Shown piece after piece: positions 1-8,777 of a DNA stretch of 64,000 nt; the stretch's first letter is position 1, and the number at the start of each line of letters is the position of its first letter. This DNA is from Betaproteobacteria bacterium (GTDB lineage: Bacteria > Pseudomonadota > Gammaproteobacteria > Burkholderiales > SG8-39), in contig JACPYS010000015.1 of assembly GCA_016195915.1 (NCBI GenBank), positions 62,001 to 126,000 of the forward strand, written 5' to 3'. A program made the position numbers and the translations under genes. Under the pieces are notes generated by a model. That model saw only the letters and a list, made by a program, of their open reading frames with translations. It had not been told where the DNA came from and did not search any database.

Positions 1-443
1 GCGGAGGTCACTGCGATCACGCGGCCCCAGCCGCGCTGCACGAGCATGGGCGTGATCTCGCGCATCACCAGGATCGCACTCCAGAGCTGGATCCTGTAGG
101 CCTCTTCCCAGCGTTCGTCGTCGGTTTCGTCGAGCGCCTCGCGCATCGGCAGCGGCGGTCGCCCGGTGTTCACCACGAGGATGTCGGCGCCGCCGAACTC
201 GGCGCGCACCGTCGCGCCGAGCCGGCGCACGTCGTCCCGGCTGCGCATGTCCCCCGCGACCGGGACGGCCCGAACCGGATGCTGTGTCCGTAGTTCGGAT
301 GCCACGTGCGCGAGCTTGTCCAGCGAGCGCGCAAACAGCATGACGTTTGCACCCTCGGCCGCCAGCGCCTGCGCAATGCTTTCACCCAAGCCGCCGCTTG
401 CGCCGGTGACAACCGCCAGCTTTCCTGCGATGCCGAGATCCAT
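1..443 (-). CDS. SDR family oxidoreductase (3' end beyond window)
   Basis: This is the N-terminal part, about 147 residues, of a short-chain dehydrogenase/reductase; the rest lies left of the window. It starts at ATG 443 and opens with MDLGIAGKLAVVTGAS. The nucleotide-binding TGxxxGLG motif is at about residues 14-21 (TGASGGLG). A later VVNTGRPP segment takes the place of the usual NNAG motif. The catalytic Ser/Tyr/Lys are not in view. The start is 4 bases beyond the stop of the CoA-transferase gene upstream, so it is the last visible gene of a leftward unit (SDR, Bug receptor, CoA-transferase, SDR). A role in oxidising or reducing a hydroxyacyl intermediate is inferred from context only. Confidence 0.85.
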   Translation of the reverse strand, partial: MDLGIAGKLAVVTGASGGLGESIAQALAAEGANVMLFARSLDKLAHVASELRTQHPVRAVPVAGDMRSRDDVRRLGATVRAEFGGADILVVNTGRPPLPMREALDETDDERWEEAYRIQLWSAILVMREITPMLVQRGWGRVIAVTS

Positions 444-447
444 TCGG

Positions 448-1668
448 TCACGACCTGCTGAGGATCGCGGCCTCCGAGTCGTCATAGCCGAGTTCCTTCA
501 GCACCTCGAGCGTGTGTTCGCCAAGTTTTGGAGGATGACGCCGGATGTTGCCGGGCGTTTGCGAGAAGCGCACTGGAATCGCGGTGGTGGTCATCGCCCC
601 CTCGCTGGGGTGCGGATAATCGAGAAAAAATCCGGTCTGCGCGAGGTACGGATCTGTGAGAAGCTCGGGAAGCGTGCGCACCGGACCGTTCGGAATGTCG
701 ACGGCGTCGAGGATCACGCGCCAGTGCGCCGTCGTGCGCAGTGCGATTTTCTCTGCCACGCGGGCGTACAGCTCCGGGAAATGGCGCGAGCGGTTGATCA
801 GCTTCTCGTAGCGCGGGTCCTTCGCCAGCTCGGGAAGGCCGATCGCAGGGAGCAAACGTTGCCACTGCGGGTCGCTGCTCGCCATCAGGCACATATGGCC
901 GTCGGCCGTCTTGTACGGCCGGCGTTCCCGCATGAACGGGCGCGAATAGCCGATCTCGCCGCGCGGCTGATCGTGAGCCGCGCCCCAGAGATGCTCCATC
1001 AAGTTGAACGAGAGCATCGTCTCCAGCATCGGCACCTCGACCATCTGGCCATTGCCGGTGCGTTCGCGGTTGTAGAGCGCCATCGCGACCGCCGACGCGA
1101 GCACGTGGCCGCAGAACTTGTCGACGATCACCATCGGGAAGAAGTGCGGCTCGCCGTGCTGGCGCCGGGTCAGGTCCGCCATCCCGCTCTCACCCTGGAT
1201 CACGTCGTCGAAGGCGGGCCGGTCACGATGAGGGCCGTCGCCGCGATACCCCGGGCCGAATGCGTAGATCACGCGCGGGTTGCGCGCCGATATCGCTGCG
1301 TAGTCGATTCCCAGACGCTCGGCCGCTTTCGGACGCATGCTGTGAAGGAACACGTCGGCGCGGTCCACCAGGCGCATCAGCACATCGACCGACTCGCCCC
1401 GCTTCAGATCGAGGACCATGCTGCGCTTGTTACGATTGACGTTCATGTAAAGAACACCCATGTCGCTGGTGCGCTCAGGCCCGGTCTGGCGATTGGGGTC
1501 GCCTCCGGGAGCTTCGATCTTGATCACGTCCGCACCCATGTCGCCGAGGATCTGCGCGGCGACCGGTCCGACGATGTTGATCGTGAGGTCGACCACGCGG
1601 ATGCCGGCGAGGGGGCCCGTGGCGCGGCCGTTCAACTCGATCATGGGCGCGCGGTCCGTTTCCGTCAC
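448..1668 (-). CDS. CaiB/BaiF family CoA-transferase
   Basis: A type III CoA-transferase of 406 residues, the usual length for the family. It would move CoA between carboxylic acids in the cytoplasm. The N-terminal Rossmann-like part has GDMGADVIKIEAPGGDP at about residues 42-58. The expected catalytic aspartate is D183 in FFPMVIVDKFCG. The start is GTG 1668, overlapping the stop of the upstream Bug-receptor gene as GTGA; a later ATG (residue 9, MIELNG) is possible. It differs clearly from the second CoA-transferase at 11934-13076, so the two probably act on different acids. Substrate unknown. Confidence 0.9.
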   Translation of the reverse strand: MTETDRAPMIELNGRATGPLAGIRVVDLTINIVGPVAAQILGDMGADVIKIEAPGGDPNRQTGPERTSDMGVLYMNVNRNKRSMVLDLKRGESVDVLMRLVDRADVFLHSMRPKAAERLGIDYAAISARNPRVIYAFGPGYRGDGPHRDRPAFDDVIQGESGMADLTRRQHGEPHFFPMVIVDKFCGHVLASAVAMALYNRERTGNGQMVEVPMLETMLSFNLMEHLWGAAHDQPRGEIGYSRPFMRERRPYKTADGHMCLMASSDPQWQRLLPAIGLPELAKDPRYEKLINRSRHFPELYARVAEKIALRTTAHWRVILDAVDIPNGPVRTLPELLTDPYLAQTGFFLDYPHPSEGAMTTTAIPVRFSQTPGNIRRHPPKLGEHTLEVLKELGYDDSEAAILSRS

Positions 1669-2642
1669 TCGATCTTAAGGCTTGCCGACTTTACGATCTT
1701 CTCCATCTTGGCCAATTCGTTGCCGAGGATGTTGATGAATTCGTCCGGCGAGGCGATATTCTGCTCGATCCCCATCTCCCGCAGCCGGGTCATCACGGCC
1801 GGTTCGGCCATGACCTTGCGCAGGTCCGCTTGCAGGCGGTCGGCGACCGCGCGGGGCAGCCCCGCCGGCCCGAGCACCACGTACCAGTTGACATAGACCA
1901 TGCCCGGCAGCCCCGCTTCGGTCGCGGTCGGAACCTCCGGCGCGAGATGCGTGCGCTTGAGCGCGGAAACCGCCAGCGCCTTCAGCTTGCCCTGCTTGGC
2001 GAGCGGCGCAAGCGGACCGACCGCCGAGACCATGAGTTGCACGTCACCGGCCATGAGCGCCGGGAGCCCGAACGCCTGGCCCTTGTAGGAGACGCGCACG
2101 AGGTCGACGCCGGCGACGGCCTTGAACAGCTCCGCCGCGAGCATGGTCGAACTGGCGGTCGCGGCGTAGTTGAGCTTTCCCGGGCGCGCCTTGGCATAGT
2201 CGACGAACTCGGTGAGCGTGTTCACGTTGAGCGCCGGCGACACTGCGATGAAATTGGGAACCTCGCCGAGGTAGAGGAGGGGCGTGAAGTCCTTCACCGG
2301 ATCGTAGGTCTTGGTGGCGAACAGGACCGCGTTGACTGCCAGGCCGCTGTCAGAGAGGCCGATCGAATAGCCGTCTGGCGCCGCAGTCGCGAGCTGTTGC
2401 AGCTGAATACGGCCATCGGCGCCCGCCCTGTTCTCGACAATGACCGCCTGGCCGAGTGGCGTGGCGAGATACTGGGCCACCACCCGGGTCACGATGTCGG
2501 CGATCCCCCCGGGCGCGAATCCGACCGACATGCGCACGGGCTTGGCGGGGTACGATTGAGCGAGCGCTCCGCCATGCCATGCCGCCGCTGCGAGGCAGGT
2601 CGTCACGGCCCATTTTCCAATCTGCTTTTCGAACGCACTCAT
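1665..2642 (-). CDS. Bug/TctC-family periplasmic substrate-binding protein
   Basis: A 325-residue tripartite tricarboxylate transporter receptor. It begins MSAFEKQIGKWAVTT; the hydrophobic stretch and an ALAQS cleavage site near residue 29 form a signal peptide. Family hallmarks are visible: YPAKPVRM, FAPGGIADIVTR, VENRAGADG, a VSYKG segment and the PEVPTATEAG motif. ATG 2642 is chosen over an upstream in-frame codon because a strong GGGAGGG ribosome site precedes it and the signal peptide begins there. It should bind an organic acid in the periplasm. No TctA or TctB membrane gene is nearby, so it either shares a transporter encoded elsewhere or acts as an uptake sensor. Confidence 0.92.
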   Translation of the reverse strand: MSAFEKQIGKWAVTTCLAAAAWHGGALAQSYPAKPVRMSVGFAPGGIADIVTRVVAQYLATPLGQAVIVENRAGADGRIQLQQLATAAPDGYSIGLSDSGLAVNAVLFATKTYDPVKDFTPLLYLGEVPNFIAVSPALNVNTLTEFVDYAKARPGKLNYAATASSTMLAAELFKAVAGVDLVRVSYKGQAFGLPALMAGDVQLMVSAVGPLAPLAKQGKLKALAVSALKRTHLAPEVPTATEAGLPGMVYVNWYVVLGPAGLPRAVADRLQADLRKVMAEPAVMTRLREMGIEQNIASPDEFINILGNELAKMEKIVKSASLKIE

Positions 2643-2682
2643 TCTTTCCCTCCCGTGACCGACCGATAAGGTATCAAAGCAG

Positions 2683-3465
2683 TTACGGCAAGTACATGCC
2701 GCCATTGATGTCGTGAATTGCACCGTTGACGAATGCAGCATCCTCGGAGACCAGATACGCGACGGCCGCGGCGATGTCGCGCGGCTGGCCGATGCGCCCG
2801 ACCGGAGTTCGCTTCGCGTACTCGATATCCAGCGCCTCGCAGTTCGAATAGCTGTCGGACATCCCGGTCTTCACGCGTCCCGGGACTACGGTGTTGACAG
2901 TGATGCCGTGCGTGCCGAGTTCGGCCGCCAGCAGGCGCGCGAGGCCGAGCAGGCCGGCCTTCGCCGAGGCGTAGGGCAGGCTCGTGTTTCCGGTGACCAT
3001 GCGGGTGCCGATGGAACCGACAAACACGATTCGCCCCCAGCGGTTGCGTTTCATCAGGGGTACGGCGGCCCGGCAGACGAGGAACGGTGCGGTCAGGTTG
3101 ACCGCGAGCATTCGATCCCAATGCTCCAGTGGCGTCGCCTCGAGGCAGGGAGGTCTCCCGTTCACGCGCAGCGAAACCGCGGCATTGTTGACAACCACGT
3201 CGAGACGGCCAAAGCGCTGTTCGGTTTCCGTCAGCATTTTCGCCACCGCATCGCGGTCGGAAATGTCGCACGCGAACGGATGCACCGTCGCGCCGCTTGC
3301 CGCCATCTCCCGCGCGGCGGCGTCCAGCGTGCCGCGGTCCGATGCATTCAACAGTATCGCGAAGCCATCCTGCGCCAGGCGTTCGGCGATGGCGCGCCCG
3401 ATACCGCGCGATGCACCGGTAACAAGCGCGACACGCTGCGTCCCGGCGCTGCTTTCATCCCGCAC
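2683..3465 (-). CDS. SDR family oxidoreductase (FabG-like)
   Basis: A classical 260-residue short-chain dehydrogenase. The TGASRGIG motif is at about residues 17-24, NNAAVS near 92 and the catalytic YASAK near 165. The C-terminus INGGMYLP is typical of FabG-like enzymes. It would use NAD(P)H on a keto or hydroxy (acyl) substrate. The start is GTG 3465 with no good ribosome site, directly after an in-frame TGA. It is first in the leftward unit 3465 to 1 and faces the Bug-receptor gene at 3637 across a divergent promoter region with GTTTCC motifs. Confidence 0.9.
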   Translation of the reverse strand: MRDESSAGTQRVALVTGASRGIGRAIAERLAQDGFAILLNASDRGTLDAAAREMAASGATVHPFACDISDRDAVAKMLTETEQRFGRLDVVVNNAAVSLRVNGRPPCLEATPLEHWDRMLAVNLTAPFLVCRAAVPLMKRNRWGRIVFVGSIGTRMVTGNTSLPYASAKAGLLGLARLLAAELGTHGITVNTVVPGRVKTGMSDSYSNCEALDIEYAKRTPVGRIGQPRDIAAAVAYLVSEDAAFVNGAIHDINGGMYLP

Positions 3466-3473
3466 TCAGCCAA

Positions 3474-3490
3474 GTTTCCCATAGAGCAAC
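3474..3490. promoter_or_regulatory. Degenerate copy of the GTTTCC operator-like motif
   Basis: GTTTCCCATAGAGCAAC starts 8 bases upstream of the SDR gene. It shares 12 of 17 positions with the perfect inverted repeat at 3616-3632 across the same divergent promoter region; a further GTTTCC is at 3494-3499. It could be a weaker regulator site for the leftward unit. This is inferred from similarity only. Confidence 0.3.
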
Positions 3491-3615
3491 ATCGTTTCCG
3501 GGCAAAGTACCCTGCGCCGCGGGCGCTGTCAATCGGGCGGCCCGGCAGCTAACCATCGTCTCGCGGGTTGACAGCCAGCAGCGCCGGGCGTAGCCTGACG
3601 CGTCGGTGAAACATA

Positions 3616-3632
3616 GTTTCCCAATAGGAAAC
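3616..3632. promoter_or_regulatory. Perfect inverted repeat, candidate operator
   Basis: GTTTCC-CAATA-GGAAAC is a perfect 6+5+6 inverted repeat ending 4 bases before the ATG at 3637. Its position over the start of the Bug-receptor gene fits a repressor or pathway-regulator site. The IclR-family protein encoded in the same unit (7854-8729) is the most economical candidate binder. This is not demonstrated. Confidence 0.5.
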
Positions 3633-3636
3633 AACG

Positions 3637-4635
3637 ATGCGGAAACCAACCATGCGACTGGCCCGATGGCATGCGTTGCTCGCGGCGGGAGCGCTGCTGG
3701 CCTGCGCGCCGGCGGGACCGGCGTTTGCTGCCGAGCCTTACCCGGTGCACGCGGCGCGCGTGGTCGTGCCCTATCCTCCAGGCGGGCCTACCGACATCAT
3801 CGCGCGCTATGTGGCGGTGCGGCTCACCGAAGCGCTCGGCCAGCAGTTCATGGTCGATAACCGCGGCGGTGCCAACGGCGTCATCGGGACCGACGCGGTC
3901 GCGCGGGCCAGGCCGGATTGCTACACCTTGCTCATCAGCGCGTCCTGGCCGCTGGCCAGCGGTCTCGCGCTGTACAAGAACGTTCCCTACGACGTGCTGC
4001 GCGACTTCGCTCCGGTCACTCCGGTGGCCAGCGCCGATGTGGTCCTGGTGGCGAGTCAACAGTTCGCGCCGCGCACGCTGGCGGAGATCATCGCCGCCGC
4101 CAAGGCGAAGCCTCTATCGGTGCGCGCCGAGTTGAACAGCGTTGGCTCCATGCATCATCTTCTGACCGAGCTTCTGCGCGTTCGCGCCGGGATAGAAATG
4201 CTGACGGTCCCCTACAAGGGAAGCGGACCGGCCATCATCGATCTCGTCGCCGGGCACGTGGACGTCGGCTTCGAGAGCCTGCCCGGCGTGATCGAGCTGA
4301 TCCGCAGCAACCGCCTCCGGGCGATCGCCGTGGCCGGAGCGCGGCGCGCCGAGACCCTTCCCGAGATTCCCACGTTCATCGAGCTCGGCATGGCGGAGTT
4401 CGTTGCCGAGCCGTGGTTCGCCATGCTCGCGCCCAAGGGAACACCGCCAGACGTGATCGAGAAATTGAGCGGGACGCTCGACACCATCCTCCGGATTCCC
4501 GAGGTCAAGGCGCAGTTCGCGAAACAGGGCATGGCTCCGGTGTGGATGACCCCCGAGGACACCGGCCGTTTCCTCGGCACCGAGATCACACGCTGGGCGA
4601 CCATCGTCAAGGAGACTGGCGCAAAGAACGACTAG
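3637..4635 (+). CDS. Bug/TctC-family periplasmic substrate-binding protein
   Basis: A 332-residue tricarboxylate-type receptor with a signal peptide (cleavage near PAFAAEP, about residue 31). Family motifs are VVVPYPPGGPTDIIAR, VDNRGGANG, LTVPYKG and LPEIPTFIELG. It is first in a rightward unit followed by a DapA-like aldolase, an SDR, a flavoprotein and an IclR regulator, so its ligand is probably the acid those enzymes degrade. The start ATG 3637 lies 4 bases after a perfect inverted repeat, which suggests direct transcriptional control. It is the second of four such receptors in the window, none with TctAB. Confidence 0.92.
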   Translation: MRKPTMRLARWHALLAAGALLACAPAGPAFAAEPYPVHAARVVVPYPPGGPTDIIARYVAVRLTEALGQQFMVDNRGGANGVIGTDAVARARPDCYTLLISASWPLASGLALYKNVPYDVLRDFAPVTPVASADVVLVASQQFAPRTLAEIIAAAKAKPLSVRAELNSVGSMHHLLTELLRVRAGIEMLTVPYKGSGPAIIDLVAGHVDVGFESLPGVIELIRSNRLRAIAVAGARRAETLPEIPTFIELGMAEFVAEPWFAMLAPKGTPPDVIEKLSGTLDTILRIPEVKAQFAKQGMAPVWMTPEDTGRFLGTEITRWATIVKETGAKND

Positions 4636-4682
4636 CCGGGGCGATTGCCCGACTCACCGCTTTCAATCACTGGAGACGCAAG

Positions 4683-5612
4683 GTGGACACATATTCCAAA
4701 CTCGAAGGGTTGTTCATCCCGAGCGTTACGCCGTTCGACGACAAACTGGCGCTCGATCTGAAGAGCCTCGAGCGGCTGGCCCGCTATCAGGCATCCATCG
4801 ACGGCGTGAGCGGCCTGGTCTCCTGTGCGCGTATCGGCGAGGGCACCGTGCTGCGCCCCGAGGAAAAACTCGAGGTGCACCAGGCCATGGGCGAAGCCGC
4901 GCATACCTGCGGCAAACTCCATATGGCGACCATCGCGCCCCAATCCACCGCCGACGCGATCGGGACACTGAGCAAGCTCGAGTCGATGCCGGTCGACGCG
5001 GTCATGATCTTCCCGCCGCTTCTGTTCGCATGGGGCAAGGTGGGCGGCGATCTCAAGCTGCGCTTCTTCGAGGATGTGACCAAGTCGACCACGCTGCCGA
5101 TCGTGCTGTTCCAGATACCGGTGCAGAGCTACTGGTACGACCCGGAGACCATCACGCGTATCGCGGCGCTGCCCGGCGTGATCGCGTTCAAGGAAGCCTC
5201 CTTCAGCATCGATCTGTTCAGCGAGACCTGCCGCCAGCTGAAGGCGAACGCTCGCAAGATGCGCGTCCTCACCGGCAACGACCGCTTCGTCGGCAGGAGC
5301 TATGAGCTGGGCGCAGTCGGCGCCCTGATCGGCGTCGCCAATCTAGCCGTGGACCGCTGGGTTGCACTCGACAAGGCGGGGCGGCGCGGCGACTACGCCG
5401 GAGCGCTGGCAATCCAGGAGGAGCTGAAGGAGTTGAGCGAGATCGTATTCGTCGAGCCGATCGTGGAAGCAGTCGCCCGAATCAAGGCGATCCTGCAGGA
5501 CGAAGGTCTGATCGCAACTGCTGCGGTGCGGCCGCCGCAAATGGGCATCAGCGCGGTGGAGAAGCAGAAACTGTTGCACAGCTACCGCGAGCTCCGGGCG
5601 GCGGTCGCCTAG
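4683..5612 (+). CDS. DapA/NanA-family aldolase (dihydrodipicolinate-synthase-like)
   Basis: A 309-residue TIM-barrel class I aldolase or lyase. It starts at GTG 4683 (VDTYSKLEGLFIPSVTPF), with GGAGA about 6 bases upstream. The Schiff-base lysine is K170 in GVIAFKEAS. Two features of true dihydrodipicolinate synthase are missing: the GTTGE loop is replaced by SCARIGEG (about residues 47-54), and the tyrosine-bearing YNxP motif by LFQIPVQSYW (142-151). It therefore probably cleaves or condenses another oxo-acid. It lies 47 bases after the Bug receptor and 6 bases before the SDR, so it is co-transcribed with a catabolic unit rather than with lysine synthesis genes. Confidence 0.85.
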   Translation: MDTYSKLEGLFIPSVTPFDDKLALDLKSLERLARYQASIDGVSGLVSCARIGEGTVLRPEEKLEVHQAMGEAAHTCGKLHMATIAPQSTADAIGTLSKLESMPVDAVMIFPPLLFAWGKVGGDLKLRFFEDVTKSTTLPIVLFQIPVQSYWYDPETITRIAALPGVIAFKEASFSIDLFSETCRQLKANARKMRVLTGNDRFVGRSYELGAVGALIGVANLAVDRWVALDKAGRRGDYAGALAIQEELKELSEIVFVEPIVEAVARIKAILQDEGLIATAAVRPPQMGISAVEKQKLLHSYRELRAAVA

Positions 5613-5618
5613 CGGAAC

Positions 5619-6377
5619 GTGTTCGAGCTCACGGGCAAGACGGCGCTCGTCACCGGCGCCGGCAACGGCATCGGGGCGGCGATTGCCGGTGCATTCGCTG
5701 CCGCGGGCGCAAGCGTCGTCTGTGCCGACATTGTGCTCGAGGCCGCGGAGAAGACCGCGGCAGCCATCGGCAATTGCGGCGGGCGTGCGATCGCGGCGAC
5801 CTGCAATGTCTCCGTTTCGGACGAGGCCGCAACAGTCTGCGCCCTGGCTGCAAGAGAGTTCGGCGGCCTGCACATCCTCGTGAGTTCCGCTGCGGTGCTC
5901 GCCGGCGACGGCCCCGTGACCGAGGTCGATGAGGCGAACTGGAAGTCCTCCTTCGACGTGAACGTCACCGGGGCCTTCCTGATGGCGAAGCATGCGATCC
6001 CGCTGATCACGGCGAGCGGCGGCGGCTCCATCATCCACATCGCCTCCGTACTGGCCCACGTCGGCGCCGCGGGCCGCAGCGCCTACTGCGCGCAGAAGGG
6101 CGCCCTGCTGATGATGACCAAAGCGATGGCGATCGACCACGCCAAGGACAATATCCGCGTCAACAGCATCTCGCCCGGGCCGATTGCGACCGAGCGCTAC
6201 ATGAAGAAATTCGGACTGCTCAGCACCGCCGACGCGCCGCGCGCGGCCGACACCCTGCTCGGGCGAATCGGCGAGCCCCGGGACGTTGCGGCGGCGGCCG
6301 TGTTCCTCGCCTCCAACGCCAGCGCCTTCATCACCGGCACCGATCTATTGGTCGATGGTGGTATCTGTGCCAGGTAG
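5619..6377 (+). CDS. SDR family oxidoreductase
   Basis: A 252-residue short-chain dehydrogenase starting at GTG 5619 (MFELTGKTALVTGAG). It has TGAGNGIG near residues 11-18, SSAAVLAG in the NNAG position, catalytic SAYCAQK near 155-161 and the C-terminal DLLVDGGICAR. The asparagines of NNAG are replaced by two serines, which is unusual but seen in some SDRs. Its 3' end overlaps the next gene by 23 bases, indicating translational coupling. It probably oxidises a hydroxy intermediate of the unit's unknown substrate. Confidence 0.88.
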   Translation: MFELTGKTALVTGAGNGIGAAIAGAFAAAGASVVCADIVLEAAEKTAAAIGNCGGRAIAATCNVSVSDEAATVCALAAREFGGLHILVSSAAVLAGDGPVTEVDEANWKSSFDVNVTGAFLMAKHAIPLITASGGGSIIHIASVLAHVGAAGRSAYCAQKGALLMMTKAMAIDHAKDNIRVNSISPGPIATERYMKKFGLLSTADAPRAADTLLGRIGEPRDVAAAAVFLASNASAFITGTDLLVDGGICAR

Positions 6378-7857
6378 GGATGACTGCGACGTCATCGTCA
6401 TCGGCGGCGGGGGCGCGGGGCTGGCCGCTGCAATAGAGGCCGCCGCGGCCGGCGCGAGGGTCGTGCTGCTCGAGAAAAACCCGCGGCCCGGCGGAACCAC
6501 CGCCCTCTCGGTCGGATCGATCACGGCGACTCGCACGCCCCACCAGCTGCGCCAGGGCATTCAGGACTCGCCGGCCGAGCACGCCAGGGACATGGCGAAG
6601 ATCAACTCGCGGCGCGGCCTGCCGGACAACCCGGAACTGCGTCGGGTGCTCACGGAAAACATCACGGACACGTTCCGCTGGCTGATGGAACTCGGCGTGG
6701 ACTTCATCGGGCCGCTTCCCGAGCCTCCCCACAGCCGGTCGCGCATGCACTGCGTCCTGCCGACGGCGAAAGCCTACATCGCGCGGCTTGCGCAGCGCGC
6801 CAGGTCACTTGGCGTCGAGATTCGCTGCGACTTCAGCGCGCAGTCCCTGGTCACGCAGGGAGCCCGGGTCATTGGAGTGGACGGCATCGGCACCGCCGGC
6901 AGGCACGATCGTATTCATGCCGCAGCGACCGTGCTTGCCACGGGGGATTTCAGCGGCAGCGCCGCGATGGTCGAAAAGTACGTTTCCGCCGATGCCATGA
7001 AGGCGATTCCGGTCAATCCCACCAATACCGGAGACGGCCATCGCATGGCGCTCGCGCTCGGCGGGCGCATCCTCAACGGCCAGGTCGCGCTGGTAGCGAT
7101 CCGCTTCCTCCCGCCGAAGCGGCCTTCCCTGATGCAGTCGGTGCCGCCGCTGCGCCTTCTGGCGCGGGTGATGCGCATTGCGTACGAGTGCCTGCCGGAA
7201 GCGCTCGTCCGCCCGTTCGTGATGGCATTCATCACCTCGGTGCTGCAGCCCGCAAAGGGCATTTACCAGGCGGGCGCGATTCTCGTCAACCGTGACGGCC
7301 GGCGCTTCGGCGATGAGACCGGTGACCTGGCGCTCGCCCTGCCGCAGCAGCCCGGCGGAGCCGCCTTCATGCTCTTCGACCGGTGTATCGCGGAGCGCTT
7401 CTCGCACTGGCCCCACTTCGTATCCACGGCCCCCGGCGCGGGCTACGCGTATGTCCCCGATTACCGGCGCCATCGGCGCGACTTGTGGCATCAGGCTGAT
7501 ACTCTCGCGGACCTCGCCCGCAGCCTGGGCGTTCCGGAAGACGCGCTGCGTCAAACCGTGTTCGAATACAACGAGACCGTGGCGGGCGGGGAGCGCGGCA
7601 CCCTGCGCGAACCGCCCTTCTGCGCTCTCGGGCCATTGAACACGGTACTGGTGTTCACCGACGGCGGCCTCGCGATCGACAGCGCACTTCGCGTCCTCGA
7701 CGCGGAGGACAAGCCGATTCCGGGACTCTACGCGGCAGGATCCGTCGGCCAGGGCGGGATGCTGCTCGATGGCCACGGTCACCACATCGGCTGGGCGTTC
7801 ACCTCGGGGCGGATCGCCGGCCAGCAGGCGGGCGCCTTCGCTCGCGAGGCGCGATGA
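6355..7857 (+). CDS. FAD-dependent oxidoreductase (fumarate reductase/3-ketosteroid dehydrogenase type)
   Basis: About 500 residues. The FAD-binding GGGGAG motif is at residues 17-22 (CDVIVIGGGGAGLAAA), followed by EKNPRPGGTT. Near the C-terminus are LYAAGSVGQGG and a GHGHHIGWAF segment, as in flavoproteins of the FAD_binding_2 family (fumarate reductase, ketosteroid dehydrogenase, tricarballylate dehydrogenase). The reaction would be alpha,beta-dehydrogenation or reduction of a carboxylic acid or ketone. ATG 6355 is chosen; GTG 6367 is an alternative. It overlaps the SDR by 23 bases and the IclR gene by ATGA. Pairing with a Bug receptor resembles tricarballylate use, but identity is not shown. 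Confidence 0.85.
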   Translation: MVVSVPGRDDCDVIVIGGGGAGLAAAIEAAAAGARVVLLEKNPRPGGTTALSVGSITATRTPHQLRQGIQDSPAEHARDMAKINSRRGLPDNPELRRVLTENITDTFRWLMELGVDFIGPLPEPPHSRSRMHCVLPTAKAYIARLAQRARSLGVEIRCDFSAQSLVTQGARVIGVDGIGTAGRHDRIHAAATVLATGDFSGSAAMVEKYVSADAMKAIPVNPTNTGDGHRMALALGGRILNGQVALVAIRFLPPKRPSLMQSVPPLRLLARVMRIAYECLPEALVRPFVMAFITSVLQPAKGIYQAGAILVNRDGRRFGDETGDLALALPQQPGGAAFMLFDRCIAERFSHWPHFVSTAPGAGYAYVPDYRRHRRDLWHQADTLADLARSLGVPEDALRQTVFEYNETVAGGERGTLREPPFCALGPLNTVLVFTDGGLAIDSALRVLDAEDKPIPGLYAAGSVGQGGMLLDGHGHHIGWAFTSGRIAGQQAGAFAREAR

Positions 7858-8729
7858 CGGCCGCGAAACGCCGCAGAAAGATCCGCGCGAACACCGCTCC
7901 GGCCTCGCGGCGCGCGACGGCACGCGTCCCCGAACCGGATCTGGCGGAGCCGGCGCAGCCGTTGATCAAGTCGCTGTCCACGGCATTGCGCTTGCTGTCG
8001 CGCTTCGTGGCCACGCAAGGGCCGCTCGGAGTGGGGGAGCTGGCGCAGCAGATCGGACTGCACAAGAGCCAGGTCTCGAAGATCCTGAAGACATTTCGCC
8101 ACTACGACTTTCTCGAACAGGATGCGGGGACGCAAGAATACTCGGTCGGACTGAACACGTTCGCGCTCGGCAACAACTATGTCAACGCCTTTCCGCTGTC
8201 GCGCGATGCGCTTCCCGTGATGCGAAAGCTGGTCGACGCGACGGGGCATTCCGCCGTGCTGAGCATCATGAGAGGCAGCAACGTCATCCACCTGCTCGCC
8301 GTCGAGGGCCGCCTGTTCATCGACGGCCGCTGGCGCGTCGGCCGCTGGATGCCCTACCACGCCACGGCCGCCGGCAAGCTGCTGCTTGCATTCGGACCCG
8401 CCGAAAAGATCGATTTGCTCCTGAAGACCCGCGGCCTGCCGCGCATTACGCCGAACACGATTACCAACCAGCGCCGGTTCCGCGCGGCGCTCCGGAAAGC
8501 GCGCACCACCGGTATCTCGGTGACCCGCAGCGAGACTTACGCGGGCACCGCCGCGATTGCCGCACCGGTGTTCGAGGCAAGCGGGCAGGCGATTGCAACG
8601 CTCGGCCTGATCTGTCCGGAGCACCTGCTGACGCGCGACGAGGAAGAGCGGCTCGTGGCCCCGCTTCAGCGCGCCGCCCGCGAACTCTCGTTTCGGATGG
8701 GCGCAGAGACCTATCGATTCGGCAAGTGA
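7854..8729 (+). CDS. IclR family transcriptional regulator
   Basis: A 291-residue regulator. After a basic, Ala/Arg-rich extension of about 35 residues comes the winged helix-turn-helix (IKSLSTALRLLSRF, then GVGELAQQIGLHKSQVSKIL), followed by the IclR effector-binding domain (WMPYHATAAGKLLLAF, ISVTRSETYAGTAAIAAPVF). IclR proteins are usually tetramers that sense small acids. It is the last gene of the rightward catabolic unit (ATGA overlap with the flavoprotein) and probably controls the cluster through the GGAAA/TTTCC palindromes at 3616-3632 and 14217-14231. Confidence 0.93.
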   Translation: MTAAKRRRKIRANTAPASRRATARVPEPDLAEPAQPLIKSLSTALRLLSRFVATQGPLGVGELAQQIGLHKSQVSKILKTFRHYDFLEQDAGTQEYSVGLNTFALGNNYVNAFPLSRDALPVMRKLVDATGHSAVLSIMRGSNVIHLLAVEGRLFIDGRWRVGRWMPYHATAAGKLLLAFGPAEKIDLLLKTRGLPRITPNTITNQRRFRAALRKARTTGISVTRSETYAGTAAIAAPVFEASGQAIATLGLICPEHLLTRDEEERLVAPLQRAARELSFRMGAETYRFGK

Positions 8730-8777
8730 GATCAACTTCTTTCATGAAACAGCCGGGCGCGAGCCGCCAGCCGGCGA

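Noticed and set aside
166-1896. Long + strand open frame of 576 codons
   Set aside because: It is antisense to a clear CoA-transferase and Bug receptor and resembles no protein family; an artefact of high GC.
8740-8749. Palindrome TTTCATGAAA
   Set aside because: It lies between two convergent gene ends, where an operator is unlikely, and has no GC stem for a terminator.
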